Position numbers and translations under genes: made by a program. DNA of 64,000 nt from Anderseniella sp. (GTDB lineage: Bacteria > Pseudomonadota > Alphaproteobacteria > Rhizobiales > Aestuariivirgaceae): the NCBI GenBank assembly GCA_028289645.1, contig JANQOK010000007.1:1-64000 (forward strand), given 5' to 3'. Positions 1 through 10,206 of this stretch are shown here, piece after piece. Numbering within the stretch: the first letter of the stretch is position 1; every line of letters starts with the position of its first letter. The notes under the pieces were generated by a model that made no database searches, was not told the DNA's origin, and saw only the letters and a program-made list of their open reading frames with translations.

Positions 1-1024
<1,024 letters not shown>

Positions 1025-1032
<8 letters not shown>

Positions 1033-1654
1033 GGTTGCCGACAAGCCGAAACTGAATCCGGTGCTGAAGCTGGTGCTGGAACTGGGCCCGCTGGTGATTT
1101 TCTTTTTTGTGAATGCCAGGGGCGAGGCGCTGATCGAACGGTTTGAGCTTGGAAACCTGTTTCCGCAGCCGATTTTCCTGGCCACGGCCGTGTTCATGGT
1201 GGCGATGCTGGTGTCGATTGCGGCAAGCTGGATACTCAGCCGGCACTTAGCCATCATGCCACTGATCACGGGCGTCGTGGTGCTTGTCATGGGCGGGCTG
1301 ACGCTGTGGCTGCAGGACGACACGTTCATCAAGGTCAAGCCAACCATCGTCAACGTGTTCTTTGGCGCCGTCCTGCTCATCGGGCTGGCGTTCGGCCGTT
1401 CCCTGCTGGCCTACGTCTTTGATGCCGCCTTCGCGCTGGACGAGCAGGGCTGGCGAAAACTGACCATGCGGTGGGGACTGTTCTTCTTTTTCCTTGCCGC
1501 ACTGAACGAATTGGTGTGGCGCACGCAATCCACTGACTTCTGGGTTGCGTTCAAGGTCTGGGGTACGATGCCGCTGACCATGATCTTTGCGCTGGCGCAG
1601 TTGCCGCTGATGCAAAAGCACATGCTGCCGGACCCCGAAGACGAACAGGTTTGA
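1025..1654 (+). CDS. yciB: Inner membrane septation protein A (YciB/IspZ family)
   Basis: This is a polytopic inner-membrane protein of the YciB/IspZ family, linked in enterics to cell envelope synthesis and septation. The 209-residue product has about six hydrophobic segments, including [17 protein letters not shown] near residue 20, a conserved family feature. The start is a TTG at 1025 that overlaps the ftsY stop and has GAGGAAGG about 8 bases upstream. The open frame extends further upstream, but that part lies within ftsY and has no family similarity. The ftsY-yciB linkage is usual in Rhizobiales. Confidence 0.9.
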
Positions 1655-1732
1655 GACGCACATTTTTTTGTAAGGTCATTCCGGCAATAAAAATGTGAGA
1701 CATACGGAGCAGAATAGTATATGCAAAGGGGA

Positions 1733-1753
1733 GTGTGTACAGTTTGTGCACAC
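1733..1753. promoter_or_regulatory. Palindrome upstream of the marR-like gene, candidate operator
   Basis: This is a 21-bp inverted repeat with arms GTGTGYACA and TGTRCACAC around a 3-base centre; the only flaw is a T opposite a G at the sixth position. It lies about 50-70 bases upstream of the MarR-family start. Size, symmetry and position fit an autoregulatory MarR operator, but that is inference. Confidence 0.5.
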
Positions 1754-1800
1754 GTCAAGATTGTAGAGTGATGACTAACAAAAGCCGGGGGGCTAATATT

Positions 1801-2268
1801 ATGGATGATCGTCCAGATTCTAGTAATGTGCCGAGTGACAAGGAAACTACAGCGCCGGTCAGCTTCTGGTTAAAGCGCGCTGCTCAGTATTCAGCTGATC
1901 TATATTCAGATCGCCGAGGGAAATCCGGCCTCACTCAGCGCCAATTTACCGTTTTGGAAGCAGTTTTTCACAATGAGGGCCAGAGCCAGACGGCGCTGGT
2001 GAAAGAGACCGGCATTGACCGTTCGACGCTGGCTGATCTGGTAAACCGCCTCGAAACCCACGGGTATTTGTCCCGCAAGCGCAGCGACAAAGATGCCAGG
2101 GTCAACTTTGTTTCCCTGACGGAGGCGGGCCGGGACATGCTGCTGAACGCACAACCGCAAGTGTCAATGGTGGATCAGGCGCTTGTCGATGCACTGCCGG
2201 AAAGCAACCGCAAGGCGTTCATCGCTTCGCTTCAGTTGCTGTCGGAGAAGCTCGACGACACTGAATAA
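1801..2268 (+). CDS. MarR-family transcriptional regulator
   Basis: The protein is 155 residues long from ATG 1801, which has a G-rich stretch (GGGGGG) about 9 bases upstream. An ATG at 1771 is an alternative start; anything earlier would run through the palindrome at 1733-1753. The winged helix-turn-helix covers roughly residues 40-120 (LTQRQFTVLEAV, then TGIDRSTLADLVNRLETHGYLSR, then the wing KDARVNFVSLTEAGR). MarR proteins are usually ligand-responsive repressors of their own gene and a neighbour. Here the gene sits alone between yciB and the convergent ccmG, so the target is unclear. The DNA around its 5' end is more AT-rich than its neighbours, which could mean later insertion. Confidence 0.85.
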   Translation: MDDRPDSSNVPSDKETTAPVSFWLKRAAQYSADLYSDRRGKSGLTQRQFTVLEAVFHNEGQSQTALVKETGIDRSTLADLVNRLETHGYLSRKRSDKDARVNFVSLTEAGRDMLLNAQPQVSMVDQALVDALPESNRKAFIASLQLLSEKLDDTE

Positions 2269-2310
2269 GCGTTCACTTTTTCGTGAGCGGCGGCTCGTCG
2301 TTCAGATGAA

Positions 2311-2345
2311 AGCCTGCTGGCCGGTTATGGCTGGCGGGCTTTTTC
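2311..2345 (+). terminator. Rho-independent terminator between marR and ccmG
   Basis: A 12-bp stem that includes G-U pairs (AGCCTGCTGGCC, loop GGTTAT, GGCTGGCGGGCT) is followed by TTTTC. It serves the rightward MarR gene and overlaps the 3' end of the convergent ccmG. Confidence 0.75.
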
Positions 2346-2915
2346 TATGGCCGGAATGACCTCTTCACGCATGGCCTGTTCGGAAATCGGCCCTGTGTAC
2401 TTGTAGACAATGGTACCCTCGCCGTTGACCACAAAGGTTTCAGGCACCCCGTAGACGCCCCAGTCGACCGCGGCGCGGCCGTTGGCATCAACACCGACCT
2501 TTGTATACGGGTTGCCCAGGGCGTTGAGGAAGCGCAGCGCATTTTCGCGCTGGTCCTTGTAGTTGAGGCCGGCCATATCGATGTCGTCGCGTTTGGCAAG
2601 TTCCATCAGCTGCGGATGTTCCTCGCGGCACGGACCGCACCAGGATGCCCAGACATTGACCAGAGTGACTCTGCCCTCGGCCAGGCTGCCGGAGGCGAAG
2701 CCGGGTACCGCAGCGGCATCAATAGTCAGGCCCTGCAGGGCCGGAAGGTCAAACGACGGCGCCGGTTTGTTGATCAGCGCAGACGGCAGTTTGGAAGGAT
2801 CACCGCTTTGCAGACCGGTCATGAAGATGGCGGCGAGGCCGGCAAAGATCAGCACGGGCACCAGCACCCAGGAACGGGTCTGCTTCGGCGGGTTTTCTGA
2901 GGCCTGGTTGCTCAT
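2325..2915 (-). CDS. ccmG: Cytochrome c maturation thiol:disulfide reductase CcmG/DsbE
   Basis: CcmG is the membrane-anchored periplasmic thioredoxin that keeps apocytochrome c or CcmH cysteines reduced for haem ligation. The protein has 196 residues: an N-terminal anchor (LVPVLIFAGLAAIFMTGL), then a thioredoxin fold with active site WASWCGPC and the family-typical VYGVPETFVV near the cis-proline. The start at 2915 overlaps the ccmD stop by ATGA; a longer frame upstream lies inside ccmD. It is the last gene of the leftward operon ccmA-ccmB-ccmC-ccmD-ccmG. The ccmE, ccmF and ccmH genes are not in this window. Confidence 0.95.
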   Translation of the reverse strand: MSNQASENPPKQTRSWVLVPVLIFAGLAAIFMTGLQSGDPSKLPSALINKPAPSFDLPALQGLTIDAAAVPGFASGSLAEGRVTLVNVWASWCGPCREEHPQLMELAKRDDIDMAGLNYKDQRENALRFLNALGNPYTKVGVDANGRAAVDWGVYGVPETFVVNGEGTIVYKYTGPISEQAMREEVIPAIEKARQP

Positions 2916-3091
2916 GCTGTCGCTTGTCCTGATCTGCGGCGCCGGTCGGCCCCTTCGTCGTCGAGTTGCCTGAGGCGCTTTGCCACCGAGCGCGCGCGCG
3001 CGAAGATCCACAATGCCAGCGCGCCCAGCACAACAATTGTCACTGCGTATGACGAGATCACGAAGCCCATGTGAGGAGCAGAGAAATCCAT
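2912..3091 (-). CDS. ccmD: Haem exporter protein CcmD
   Basis: This is a small 59-residue reading frame between ccmC and ccmG. It begins MDFSAPHMGFVISSYAVT, followed by one transmembrane helix (IVVLGALALWIFA), a basic stretch and a charged tail. That is the standard CcmD architecture: a short N terminus, one membrane span and a cytoplasmic charged segment. CcmD belongs to the CcmABCD release complex for holo-CcmE. The gene starts 15 bases after the ccmC stop, and its TGA overlaps the ccmG ATG. Identity rests on size, topology and position. Confidence 0.93.
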   Translation of the reverse strand: MDFSAPHMGFVISSYAVTIVVLGALALWIFARARSVAKRLRQLDDEGADRRRRSGQATA

Positions 3092-3106
3092 GCGCTCAGG
3101 ACCTTC

Positions 3107-3841
3107 TCATTGCAGTGCGCCGGTGCGGGCCAGTTCGGTCTGGCGAATGCGCCGGGCGCCGATTTCAGAGCGGATGGAAATCAGGTGCAGGGCCAGAAAC
3201 AGAAAACTGTAGGCCAAGCCCATGATCAGCAGTGGCGTCAGGATGGACGGATGAATAGTCGGGCCGTCGGTGCGGAACACGCTGGCCGGCTGATGCAGCG
3301 AATACCACCAGTCAACCGAGAACTTGACGATCGGCACGTTGATGAACCCGACAATGGCGACGATGGCGGCTATGCGCGATGCCCGGCGCGGGTCGTCGAT
3401 GGCCTGCCAGATGGCAATATAACCCAGATACAGCAGCAGCAGCACGAACATGGAGGTGAGGCGGGCATCCCAGACCCACCATGTGCCCCACATGGGCTTG
3501 CCCCACAAAGACCCGGTGGCAAGGGCCAGGAAACAAAACGCGGCGCCGATGGGCGCGGCCGCCTTGGCCGCAATATCGGCCAGCGGATGGCGGAAGACGA
3601 TGCCGATGATGCTGGCCACCGCCATCACCGTGTATACCATCAGCGCAGACCAGGCGGCCGGCACATGGACATACATGATGCGCACGGTTTCACCCTGCTG
3701 ATAGTCGGCAGGCGCGCGCGCCAGGCCAAGAAACAGGCCCACGGCAAACAGCGCCAGGGTAATCATCCACACCCACGGCTGAACCGTCGCCTGCAGGCGC
3801 ATGAAGCGGGTTGGATTGGCAAATCTTTCTATCGAACTCAT
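3107..3841 (-). CDS. ccmC: Haem exporter protein CcmC
   Basis: CcmC is the integral membrane protein that presents haem to CcmE. The 244-residue product has six membrane spans, and the tryptophan-rich WGTWWVWDARLTS motif of the haem-handling protein family near residue 118. Periplasmic histidines (VHVPAAW, and SLHQPAS after DWW) sit where the haem axial ligands are expected. The length is normal for alphaproteobacteria. It lies between ccmB and ccmD on the same strand and is separated from ccmB by a gap of about 70 bases. Confidence 0.96.
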   Translation of the reverse strand: MSSIERFANPTRFMRLQATVQPWVWMITLALFAVGLFLGLARAPADYQQGETVRIMYVHVPAAWSALMVYTVMAVASIIGIVFRHPLADIAAKAAAPIGAAFCFLALATGSLWGKPMWGTWWVWDARLTSMFVLLLLYLGYIAIWQAIDDPRRASRIAAIVAIVGFINVPIVKFSVDWWYSLHQPASVFRTDGPTIHPSILTPLLIMGLAYSFLFLALHLISIRSEIGARRIRQTELARTGALQ

Positions 3842-3914
3842 AGTGGTAACCTGTAATACCAGTCATTCGGGCACGCAATGGCGACATGGTCACAGGCCGG
3901 TAAATCGGCGGTGA

Positions 3915-4586
3915 TCAGCGCATGTAGCTGCGCAGCGCCGCAGCGGAGGCGAACGGCGTAACAACCAAAGCCGCCAAGACGATGGCAACCAGGATGATCA
4001 GGGCGGTGCCGGAATTGTCGATGCCGGACTGCGCACCGGACGAGGCGAGAACACCGAAAATCATCACCGGCACGTAGAGCGGCAGCACCAGAAGCGACAC
4101 CAGCAGTCCGCCCTGGCGCAACCCCACGGTGATGGCCGCACCCAGGCTGGCTAGCAGGGACAGGGCCAGCGAGCCGGTTACCATGGCTATGCCAAGCGGC
4201 AGGATGAGAGCCGTGTCCAGGTTGAGCAGGAACCCCAGTACCGGTGCCGCAATCGCCAGCGGCAGTCCGGAGGTGAGCCAGTGCACCGACGCCTTGGCCA
4301 GCACGACGACCTCCAGCGGCGTCGACGACAGGGCCATGATCTCCAGCGATCCGTCATCATGGTCGGTCTGGTACAGCCGGTCGGCGGACAGCAGGACAGA
4401 CAACAGCAGGGCGATCCACAAGGCGCCCGGCGCGATGCGCTGCAACAATTGCTGATCCGGACCCAGCCCCAGGGGCAGCAGAACAATGACGGTCAGGAAG
4501 AAACCGATTGCCGTGCCGATATTGCCGCCCTGGCGAACGGCGAGGCTCAGGTCGCGGGAAATCACGGCTGCAAAGGCTGACTTCAT
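3915..4586 (-). CDS. ccmB: Haem exporter permease CcmB
   Basis: CcmB is the membrane subunit of the CcmAB ATPase that releases holo-CcmE from CcmCD. The 223-residue protein has six hydrophobic segments and the conserved ISRDLSLAVRQGG start and ADRLYQTDHDDGSLE loop typical of the family. I start it at ATG 4586, one base after the ccmA stop (TGA-A-ATG). A longer frame from 4616 would overlap ccmA and adds nothing conserved. Confidence 0.95.
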   Translation of the reverse strand: MKSAFAAVISRDLSLAVRQGGNIGTAIGFFLTVIVLLPLGLGPDQQLLQRIAPGALWIALLLSVLLSADRLYQTDHDDGSLEIMALSSTPLEVVVLAKASVHWLTSGLPLAIAAPVLGFLLNLDTALILPLGIAMVTGSLALSLLASLGAAITVGLRQGGLLVSLLVLPLYVPVMIFGVLASSGAQSGIDNSGTALIILVAIVLAALVVTPFASAAALRSYMR

Positions 4587-4587
4587 T

Positions 4588-5205
4588 TCACCCGGCCCGA
4601 TCCGCAAGGCCGGCAAAGTCCAGAATGTCGCTGGACTTGACGGGCAATTCGATGTGCGTGGAGGCGATGATGATGCCGGCGCCGTCGAGATGCCGGGTCA
4701 TCATGTCCGCCAGCAGTTGCAGTGATGCGGCATCGAGCCCGACGGTCGGCTCGTCAAGCAGCCACACCGGTTTTTCGACCAGCGCCAGCCGGGCCAGGCC
4801 CAGCCGGCGCTTCTGGCCGGCGGACAGGCGCTGGGCCTGAAACTCGCCCAGCGCGGTAAGGTTCATGGCCGCCATCGCGCCGGCGACATCACCGCCGCCG
4901 AAAAATCCGGCCCAGAAGCTCAGGTTCTCTGTGACAGACAGATGCAGCTTGATGGCATCCTGGTGGGCAATGAAATGCACGTGTTCCCCAAGCAGGGTGT
5001 CCGGAGGCAGGGAGGCCTCTTCAAGCTCAAGGGTGCCGCCGGCGGGCTCGGAGAGTCCGGCGATCAGGCGCAACAGAGAAGTCTTGCCGGCGCCGTTGGG
5101 GCCGCGCAAGACCAGCATGCGGCCGGCACGGGCCGTGAAATCGACACCGGCAAACACCAGTCGCCCGCCGCGCTCACATGCCAGTTGTTGCCCCACGATC
5201 TTCAT
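4588..5205 (-). CDS. ccmA: Haem exporter ATP-binding protein CcmA
   Basis: CcmA is the cytoplasmic ATPase of the CcmABCD complex. The 205-residue protein shows Walker A GPNGAGKTSLLRLIAG, the Q-loop region HFIAHQDAIK, the signature LSAGQKRRLGLAR and Walker B WLLDEPTVGLD, all with family spacing. I use ATG 5205 (MKIVGQQLAC) because this matches the usual N terminus; the frame stays open to 5265 without conserved sequence. It is the first gene of the leftward ccm operon and diverges from acnA, so their promoters share the 5206-5330 gap. Confidence 0.95.
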   Translation of the reverse strand: MKIVGQQLACERGGRLVFAGVDFTARAGRMLVLRGPNGAGKTSLLRLIAGLSEPAGGTLELEEASLPPDTLLGEHVHFIAHQDAIKLHLSVTENLSFWAGFFGGGDVAGAMAAMNLTALGEFQAQRLSAGQKRRLGLARLALVEKPVWLLDEPTVGLDAASLQLLADMMTRHLDGAGIIIASTHIELPVKSSDILDFAGLADRAG

Positions 5206-5330
5206 GCGAGCGGTGTTTAGCGCAAACAATCCGTCGTTGAAAGTGAAGTTCGACCAGAGTGCCACTGGTACTTGACGAAAGATTTGTCTAGAAGACGGCC
5301 ATCACAATCATTCCACGGAGCCCATACCAG

Positions 5331-8030
5331 ATGACCGATCAGTCGCTTGACAGTTTCAAATGCCGCAAGACCCTCAAGGTGGGAAACAAGGCGTATGTCT
5401 ATTACTCACTGAAGGCGGCTGAGAAAAACGGTCTCGACGGCATTTCATCGCTGCCGGCGTCGCTGAAGGTTCTGCTGGAAAACCTGCTGCGCCATGAGGA
5501 CGGGCGTACGGTGACCAAGACCGACATTGAGGCCATGGCCAAGTGGGTCAAGGCGAAGGGCAAGTCCAAGCGCGAGATCGCGTTCCGTCCGGCCCGGGTG
5601 CTGATGCAGGACTTTACCGGCGTTCCCGCCGTGGTCGATCTCGCGGCGATGCGCGACGCCATGGTCGACCTGGGCGGCAATCCGAAGAAGATCAATCCGC
5701 TGGCGCCTGTGGACCTGGTCATCGACCATTCGGTGATGGTGGACTTTTTCGGCACCGCCGGGGCGTTCAAGAAGAACGTCAACATGGAGTACGACCGCAA
5801 TGGCGAGCGCTACAAGTTCCTGAAATGGGGCCAGGACGCATTTGACAATTTCCGCGTCGTTCCGCCAGGCACCGGCATCTGCCACCAGGTCAATCTTGAG
5901 TATCTGGCCAAGACCGTGTGGACCAAGAAGCAGAAAGTGAACGGCAAGGCGGCGACGGTTGCCTATCCCGACACGCTGGTCGGCACCGACTCGCACACCA
6001 CCATGGTCAACGGCCTGGGTGTGCTCGGTTGGGGCGTCGGCGGCATCGAGGCCGAAGCCGCCATGCTCGGACAGCCGATCTCCATGCTGATCCCGGAAGT
6101 GGTGGGTTTCAAGCTGACCGGCAAGCTGGCCAAAGGCACCACGGCGACCGACCTGGTTTTGCGGGTCGTCGAAATGCTGCGCCAGAAAGGCGTGGTCGGA
6201 AAATTCGTCGAGTTCTATGGTCCCGGCCTGAGCAACCTGTCGCTGGAAGACCAGGCAACCATCGCCAACATGGCGCCGGAATACGGTGCGACCTGCGGTT
6301 TCTTCACGGCGTCCAACGAAACACTGGAATACCTCAAGGGCACCGGGCGCACCAAGGCAGAGGTCGACCTGGTCGAAAAATATGCCAAGACACAAGGCAT
6401 GTTCCGCACAAGGTCCACCCCGGACCCGGTGTTCACCTCCACCCTCGAGCTTGATCTGGGCAAGGTGGTGCCGGCGATTTCCGGACCCAAGCGGCCGCAG
6501 GACCGGGTTATTCTGTCAGAGGCGACCACAGCGTTCGCCACAGCAATGGAGACCGAGTTCAAGCAGGCCGATGAAATGGCCAAGCGCTTTCCGGTGTCCG
6601 GCGCAAACTTTGATATCGGCCATGGCGACGTGGTGATTGCCGCGATCACATCATGCACCAACACCTCCAATCCGTCGGTGATGATCGGTGCCGGTCTGCT
6701 GGCCCGCAATGCCGCCAAGTTCGGCCTCAAGGTCAAGCCATGGGTGAAGACATCGCTGGCGCCGGGCTCGCAGGTGGTGACCGAATATCTCAAGTCTTCC
6801 GGGCTGCAGAAAGACCTGGACAAGATGGGATTTGACCTGGTCGGCTATGGGTGCACGACCTGCATCGGCAATTCCGGCCCGCTGCCGGAGAACATTTCCG
6901 AAGCCGTCAGGGAGAACAACCTGGTGGCCTGTTCGGTGCTGTCGGGCAACCGCAACTTTGAAGGCCGGGTGAATCCGGATGTGCGCGCCAACTACCTGGC
7001 CTCACCACCGCTGGTGGTGGCCTATGCGCTGGCCGGGTCGATGAACATCAACCTGACAACCGATCCGCTTGGCCATACGCCGAAGGGCGAGCCGGTATAC
7101 CTGGCCGATATCTGGCCGGACGCCAAGCAGGTGGCCGAGTTCGTGCGCAAGAACGTGACCCGCAAGGCCTATCAGAGCCGCTACAAGGATGTGTTCAAGG
7201 GTGATGCCCAGTGGCGCAAGATCAAGGTCGACGGCGGCATGACATACAACTGGGAGTCAACCTCGACATACGTGCAGAACCCGCCGTATTTTGACGGCAT
7301 GAAGATGGAGCCGGAGCCGATCGAGAATGTGGTGGACGCCCGCATTCTTGGCCTGTTCAGGGATTCCATCACCACCGACCATATTTCGCCAGCCGGGTCG
7401 ATCAAGGCCGACAGTCCGGCGGGAGATTACCTGACCGAACACCAGATCCGCCCCATCGACTTCAACTCCTATGGTGCGCGGCGCGGCAACCACCAGGTGA
7501 TGATGCGCGGCACGTTCGCCAACATCCGCATCAAGAACCAGATGCTTTCAGGTGTCGAGGGCGGTTACACCCGGCACTATCCGTCCGGCAAGCAGATGGC
7601 GATCTACGATGCCGCCATGAAGTACAAGGCAGACGGTGTGCCGCTGGTGGTGTTTGCCGGCAAGGAATACGGTACCGGATCGTCACGGGACTGGGCGGCC
7701 AAGGGCACCCGCCTGCTGGGCGTGCGGGCAGTGATCGCCCAGTCGTTTGAACGCATTCACCGTTCCAACCTGATCGGCATGGGCGTGCTGCCGCTGCAGT
7801 TCCAGGGAGACGACAGCTGGGAAGCGCTGGGCCTGAAGGGCGACGAGACCGTCACCATCAACGGCCTTGACGGCAAAATGAAGCCGCAGCAGACTTACGA
7901 TGTCGAGATTACGTCGGCCGGCAAGACCAGAACGGTTACGGTCAAGAGCCGGATCGATACGGCAGACGAACTGGACTATTTCAGCAACGGGGGCATCCTG
8001 CCTTACGTGCTTCGGCAACTGGCAGCCTGA
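5331..8030 (+). CDS. acnA: Aconitate hydratase A
   Basis: This is the TCA-cycle aconitase, a [4Fe-4S] enzyme converting citrate to isocitrate. The 899-residue length and sequence match the AcnA/IRP1 type. Cluster cysteines lie in [11 protein letters not shown] (about residue 441) and [10 protein letters not shown] (about 507-510). The substrate-binding loop [13 protein letters not shown] and the C-terminal swivel motif [16 protein letters not shown] are intact. The gene is monocistronic, divergent from ccmA and followed by a 121-bp gap. The acnA-ccm neighbourhood is common in Rhizobiales. Confidence 0.98.
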   Translation: MTDQSLDSFKCRKTLKVGNKAYVYYSLKAAEKNGLDGISSLPASLKVLLENLLRHEDGRTVTKTDIEAMAKWVKAKGKSKREIAFRPARVLMQDFTGVPAVVDLAAMRDAMVDLGGNPKKINPLAPVDLVIDHSVMVDFFGTAGAFKKNVNMEYDRNGERYKFLKWGQDAFDNFRVVPPGTGICHQVNLEYLAKTVWTKKQKVNGKAATVAYPDTLVGTDSHTTMVNGLGVLGWGVGGIEAEAAMLGQPISMLIPEVVGFKLTGKLAKGTTATDLVLRVVEMLRQKGVVGKFVEFYGPGLSNLSLEDQATIANMAPEYGATCGFFTASNETLEYLKGTGRTKAEVDLVEKYAKTQGMFRTRSTPDPVFTSTLELDLGKVVPAISGPKRPQDRVILSEATTAFATAMETEFKQADEMAKRFPVSGANFDIGHGDVVIAAITSCTNTSNPSVMIGAGLLARNAAKFGLKVKPWVKTSLAPGSQVVTEYLKSSGLQKDLDKMGFDLVGYGCTTCIGNSGPLPENISEAVRENNLVACSVLSGNRNFEGRVNPDVRANYLASPPLVVAYALAGSMNINLTTDPLGHTPKGEPVYLADIWPDAKQVAEFVRKNVTRKAYQSRYKDVFKGDAQWRKIKVDGGMTYNWESTSTYVQNPPYFDGMKMEPEPIENVVDARILGLFRDSITTDHISPAGSIKADSPAGDYLTEHQIRPIDFNSYGARRGNHQVMMRGTFANIRIKNQMLSGVEGGYTRHYPSGKQMAIYDAAMKYKADGVPLVVFAGKEYGTGSSRDWAAKGTRLLGVRAVIAQSFERIHRSNLIGMGVLPLQFQGDDSWEALGLKGDETVTINGLDGKMKPQQTYDVEITSAGKTRTVTVKSRIDTADELDYFSNGGILPYVLRQLAA

Positions 8031-8101
8031 CCTGCGCGCGGCGCCGGCATGCAGCGCGATGGCTGGATTGAGCCGCCAGTTGGAGACATAACGTTGACAC
8101 T

Positions 8102-8117
8102 CACTCACTCGTGAGTG
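8102..8117. promoter_or_regulatory. Palindrome with upstream TTGACA before the DUF1223 gene
   Basis: CACTCAC-TC-GTGAGTG is a perfect 7-bp inverted repeat. It lies just downstream of a TTGACA hexamer at 8094-8099 and 35 bases before the DUF1223 start. The arrangement fits an operator inside a promoter spacer, but no good -10 box is visible. Confidence 0.4.
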
Positions 8118-8151
8118 GCAGTTGAATGGTAGTTGGGTCATAAGTCACGCC

Positions 8152-8922
8152 ATGGACAAATTGACACACATATCCCGCCGCGGCCTGCTTGCCGGTGGCG
8201 CGGCCATGACCGCCGCCGCCGCGACAGGTATGCCCGGGCCTGCACAGGCATCGCGCGAAACGCCGGTGTTCGTGGAACTGTTCACATCGCAAGGGTGTTC
8301 TTCGTGCCCGCCTGCCGACGCCTTCATGGGAGAGCTCATCCTGCGTCCAGGCATTATCGGTGTGTCGATGAACGTCGACTACTGGGATTATCTCGGGTGG
8401 CGCGACACGCTTGGGTCTGCGACGTTTTCCCGGCGCCAGAGGGAGTATGCCGTCCGTCGAGGCGACGGCCGGGTGTACACCCCGCAAATGGTCATCAACG
8501 GCCGTGCTCATGCGGTGGGATCGCACAAGCAGGCGGTGATGAGAGAAGTCGAGCAGCAGGCGTCTGTTCCCGATACCTATTTTGTGCCGATCCGGGTCTC
8601 GTCCAAGGGCGGTGAACTGCATGTCGATGTGTCCGGCGGCCCGACCGACCGCATTATCCAGGCATCAACAGTTTGGGTGATGTCGGTTGAACCGAAAGTC
8701 TCGGTTGCCATCAGGCGTGGTGAGAATTCCGGCCGCAAAATCGACTACTACAACGTGGTGCGCCAGATGACGCCGATCGGCATGTGGAAAGGCGAAGCGG
8801 CATCGTTCAACCTGCCCAAGGCGCAGATCGTCAACAAGCAGAACAGCATGTGCGTGGCTGTGCTGCAGGTCGACGGCGGCGGCCCGATACTGGGTTGCGC
8901 CAAGATGGAAATGTCTGCCTAA
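8152..8922 (+). CDS. Tat-exported thioredoxin-like DUF1223 protein
   Basis: The 256-residue protein begins at ATG 8152. It carries a twin-arginine signal (SRRGLLAGGAAMTAAAA, then an Ala-rich cleavage region near residue 34), so export in folded form to the periplasm is expected. The DUF1223 domain follows, starting FVELFTSQGCSSCPPADAF; the CSSC pair resembles a thioredoxin active site. DUF1223 proteins are thioredoxin-like proteins of unknown substrate. The frame extends 30 bases upstream of my start, but the twin-arginine signal decides for 8152. Its stop overlaps the stop of the convergent DUF1330 gene by 4 bases. Confidence 0.85.
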   Translation: MDKLTHISRRGLLAGGAAMTAAAATGMPGPAQASRETPVFVELFTSQGCSSCPPADAFMGELILRPGIIGVSMNVDYWDYLGWRDTLGSATFSRRQREYAVRRGDGRVYTPQMVINGRAHAVGSHKQAVMREVEQQASVPDTYFVPIRVSSKGGELHVDVSGGPTDRIIQASTVWVMSVEPKVSVAIRRGENSGRKIDYYNVVRQMTPIGMWKGEAASFNLPKAQIVNKQNSMCVAVLQVDGGGPILGCAKMEMSA

Positions 8923-9206
8923 AGCCCCTCTACAATGACAAACTGACCTTCGGCTGCACCGGCGCGCTTTTCGCGGGCGGCGGTGTATTCCGGCGAGTTG
9001 TAGAAGGCGCGCGCGGCGTCCATGTCCGGGAACTGCAGGATCACGACCCGGCGGGTCTCGTCGTCACCCTCGACGGTTTCAGTGGCGCCGCCGCGGGCAA
9101 GGTAGGTGCCGCCGTACTTGGCGATCGCGGCAGGCGCATCCGCTTTATAAAGTTCGTACCGGTCGGCATCGGTTACATCCATGCGTACAACGATATAGGC
9201 AGCCAT
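8919..9206 (-). CDS. DUF1330 domain protein
   Basis: The 95-residue protein belongs to DUF1330, a ferredoxin-like alpha/beta-barrel dimer family of unknown function. It shows the typical AAYIVVRMDVTDADRYELY start, GGTYLARGG, and ILQFPDMDAARAFYNSPEY. A strong ribosome site (AAGGAGATG) lies 7 bases before the ATG. It is a single gene, tail to tail with the DUF1223 gene and downstream of the leftward dehydratase gene. Confidence 0.85.
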   Translation of the reverse strand: MAAYIVVRMDVTDADRYELYKADAPAAIAKYGGTYLARGGATETVEGDDETRRVVILQFPDMDAARAFYNSPEYTAAREKRAGAAEGQFVIVEGL

Positions 9207-9251
9207 ATGGGCATCTCCTTCTTGGGGTGTCGTCCGCTGCGCTGAGATTTC

Positions 9252-10178
9252 CTAGACAGCGAACTTGGCCGGATCAACATTGGCACCGCATATCACGGCG
9301 CAGATCTTTTCATTGTCTTTCGGTCTGTAATTTCCGCCGAGCAGGGCAGCCAGCACGGTTGCGCCGCCGGGTTCGGTCATGATGCGGTGATTGTGCCAAA
9401 GCCACATCTGGGCTTCTTCGATGGCTTCATCAGATACCAGCAGGCAGTCATCGACATGGACGTTGGCGATTCCAAAGGCCATACTGCCGATTTCAGATGC
9501 GCCGAGCGAATCCGCCGCAATACCTGACACGTCGACCTTCACCGGTTGCCCCGCCGCGCGCGCAGCATGCAGCGCGGGGCAGGTTTCCGGTTCCACTGAA
9601 ACGATGTTTGCACGGTCGCCATACCAGGCGGCAACACCGCCGATCAGTCCGCCACCGCCGACGGCTATCAGCACAGTGTCGAGGTCGGGGCACTGGTCCT
9701 GCAGTTCGAGGCCTAGCGTTCCCTGGCCGGCAAGTGTCGGTTCGGCATTGTAGGCATGAACCGATACTGCCCCAGTGCGTTCGATGTGTGCATCACACAA
9801 GGCAAGCGCCTCGGCGTAGTTGGCTCCGTCCTGTATGACTTCGGCACCATAGGACTTGATGCGGGCGACCTTGGCCGGCGCGGAAATGGATGGCACGAAG
9901 ATATGCGCCTCAAGCCCGAGACTTTCAGCGACATGGGCGACGGCGGCGCCGTGATTGCCGCCGGATGCTGCAGCCACACCTGCGGCCTTCGCCGCCTCAT
10001 TGCCGATCAGCGAATTGAAGGCGCCGCGCGCCTTGAATGAGCCGGAATACTGCAGGCACTCCAGTTTCAGGGTGACTGGCTGGTCGATGCCCGGCAGCGC
10101 GACCTGAATGACCGGGGTGCGGCAAATGCGCGGCGCAATGCGCGCGTAGGCGAGTTCGATATCTGTCCGGGTAATCAT
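9252..10178 (-). CDS. PLP-dependent threonine/serine dehydratase family protein
   Basis: This is a fold-type II PLP enzyme of 308 residues. The PLP lysine is in SGSFKARGAFNSL, the phosphate-binding and substrate loops are SGGNHGAAVAH and GGGGLIGGVAAWYG, and SEPGGATVLAA-like sequence lies near the C terminus (TEPGGATVLAA). There is no C-terminal ACT regulatory domain, so it resembles catabolic dehydratases or hydroxyectoine-type EutB rather than biosynthetic IlvA. I start at ATG 10178, because the longer frame overlaps folD. It lies 28 bases downstream of folD on the same strand, so the two are probably cotranscribed. Serine or threonine breakdown beside a C1-folate enzyme is plausible but unproven. 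Confidence 0.85.
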   Translation of the reverse strand: MITRTDIELAYARIAPRICRTPVIQVALPGIDQPVTLKLECLQYSGSFKARGAFNSLIGNEAAKAAGVAAASGGNHGAAVAHVAESLGLEAHIFVPSISAPAKVARIKSYGAEVIQDGANYAEALALCDAHIERTGAVSVHAYNAEPTLAGQGTLGLELQDQCPDLDTVLIAVGGGGLIGGVAAWYGDRANIVSVEPETCPALHAARAAGQPVKVDVSGIAADSLGASEIGSMAFGIANVHVDDCLLVSDEAIEEAQMWLWHNHRIMTEPGGATVLAALLGGNYRPKDNEKICAVICGANVDPAKFAV

Positions 10179-10206
10179 TTGGCGATGTGAAGCTGGATGG
10201 TGATGG

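Noticed and set aside
3071-3856. A plus-strand open frame of 261 codons across ccmC
   Set aside because: It is antisense to ccmC, which has all family motifs; the translation is rich in Gly, Arg and Gln without a fold signature.
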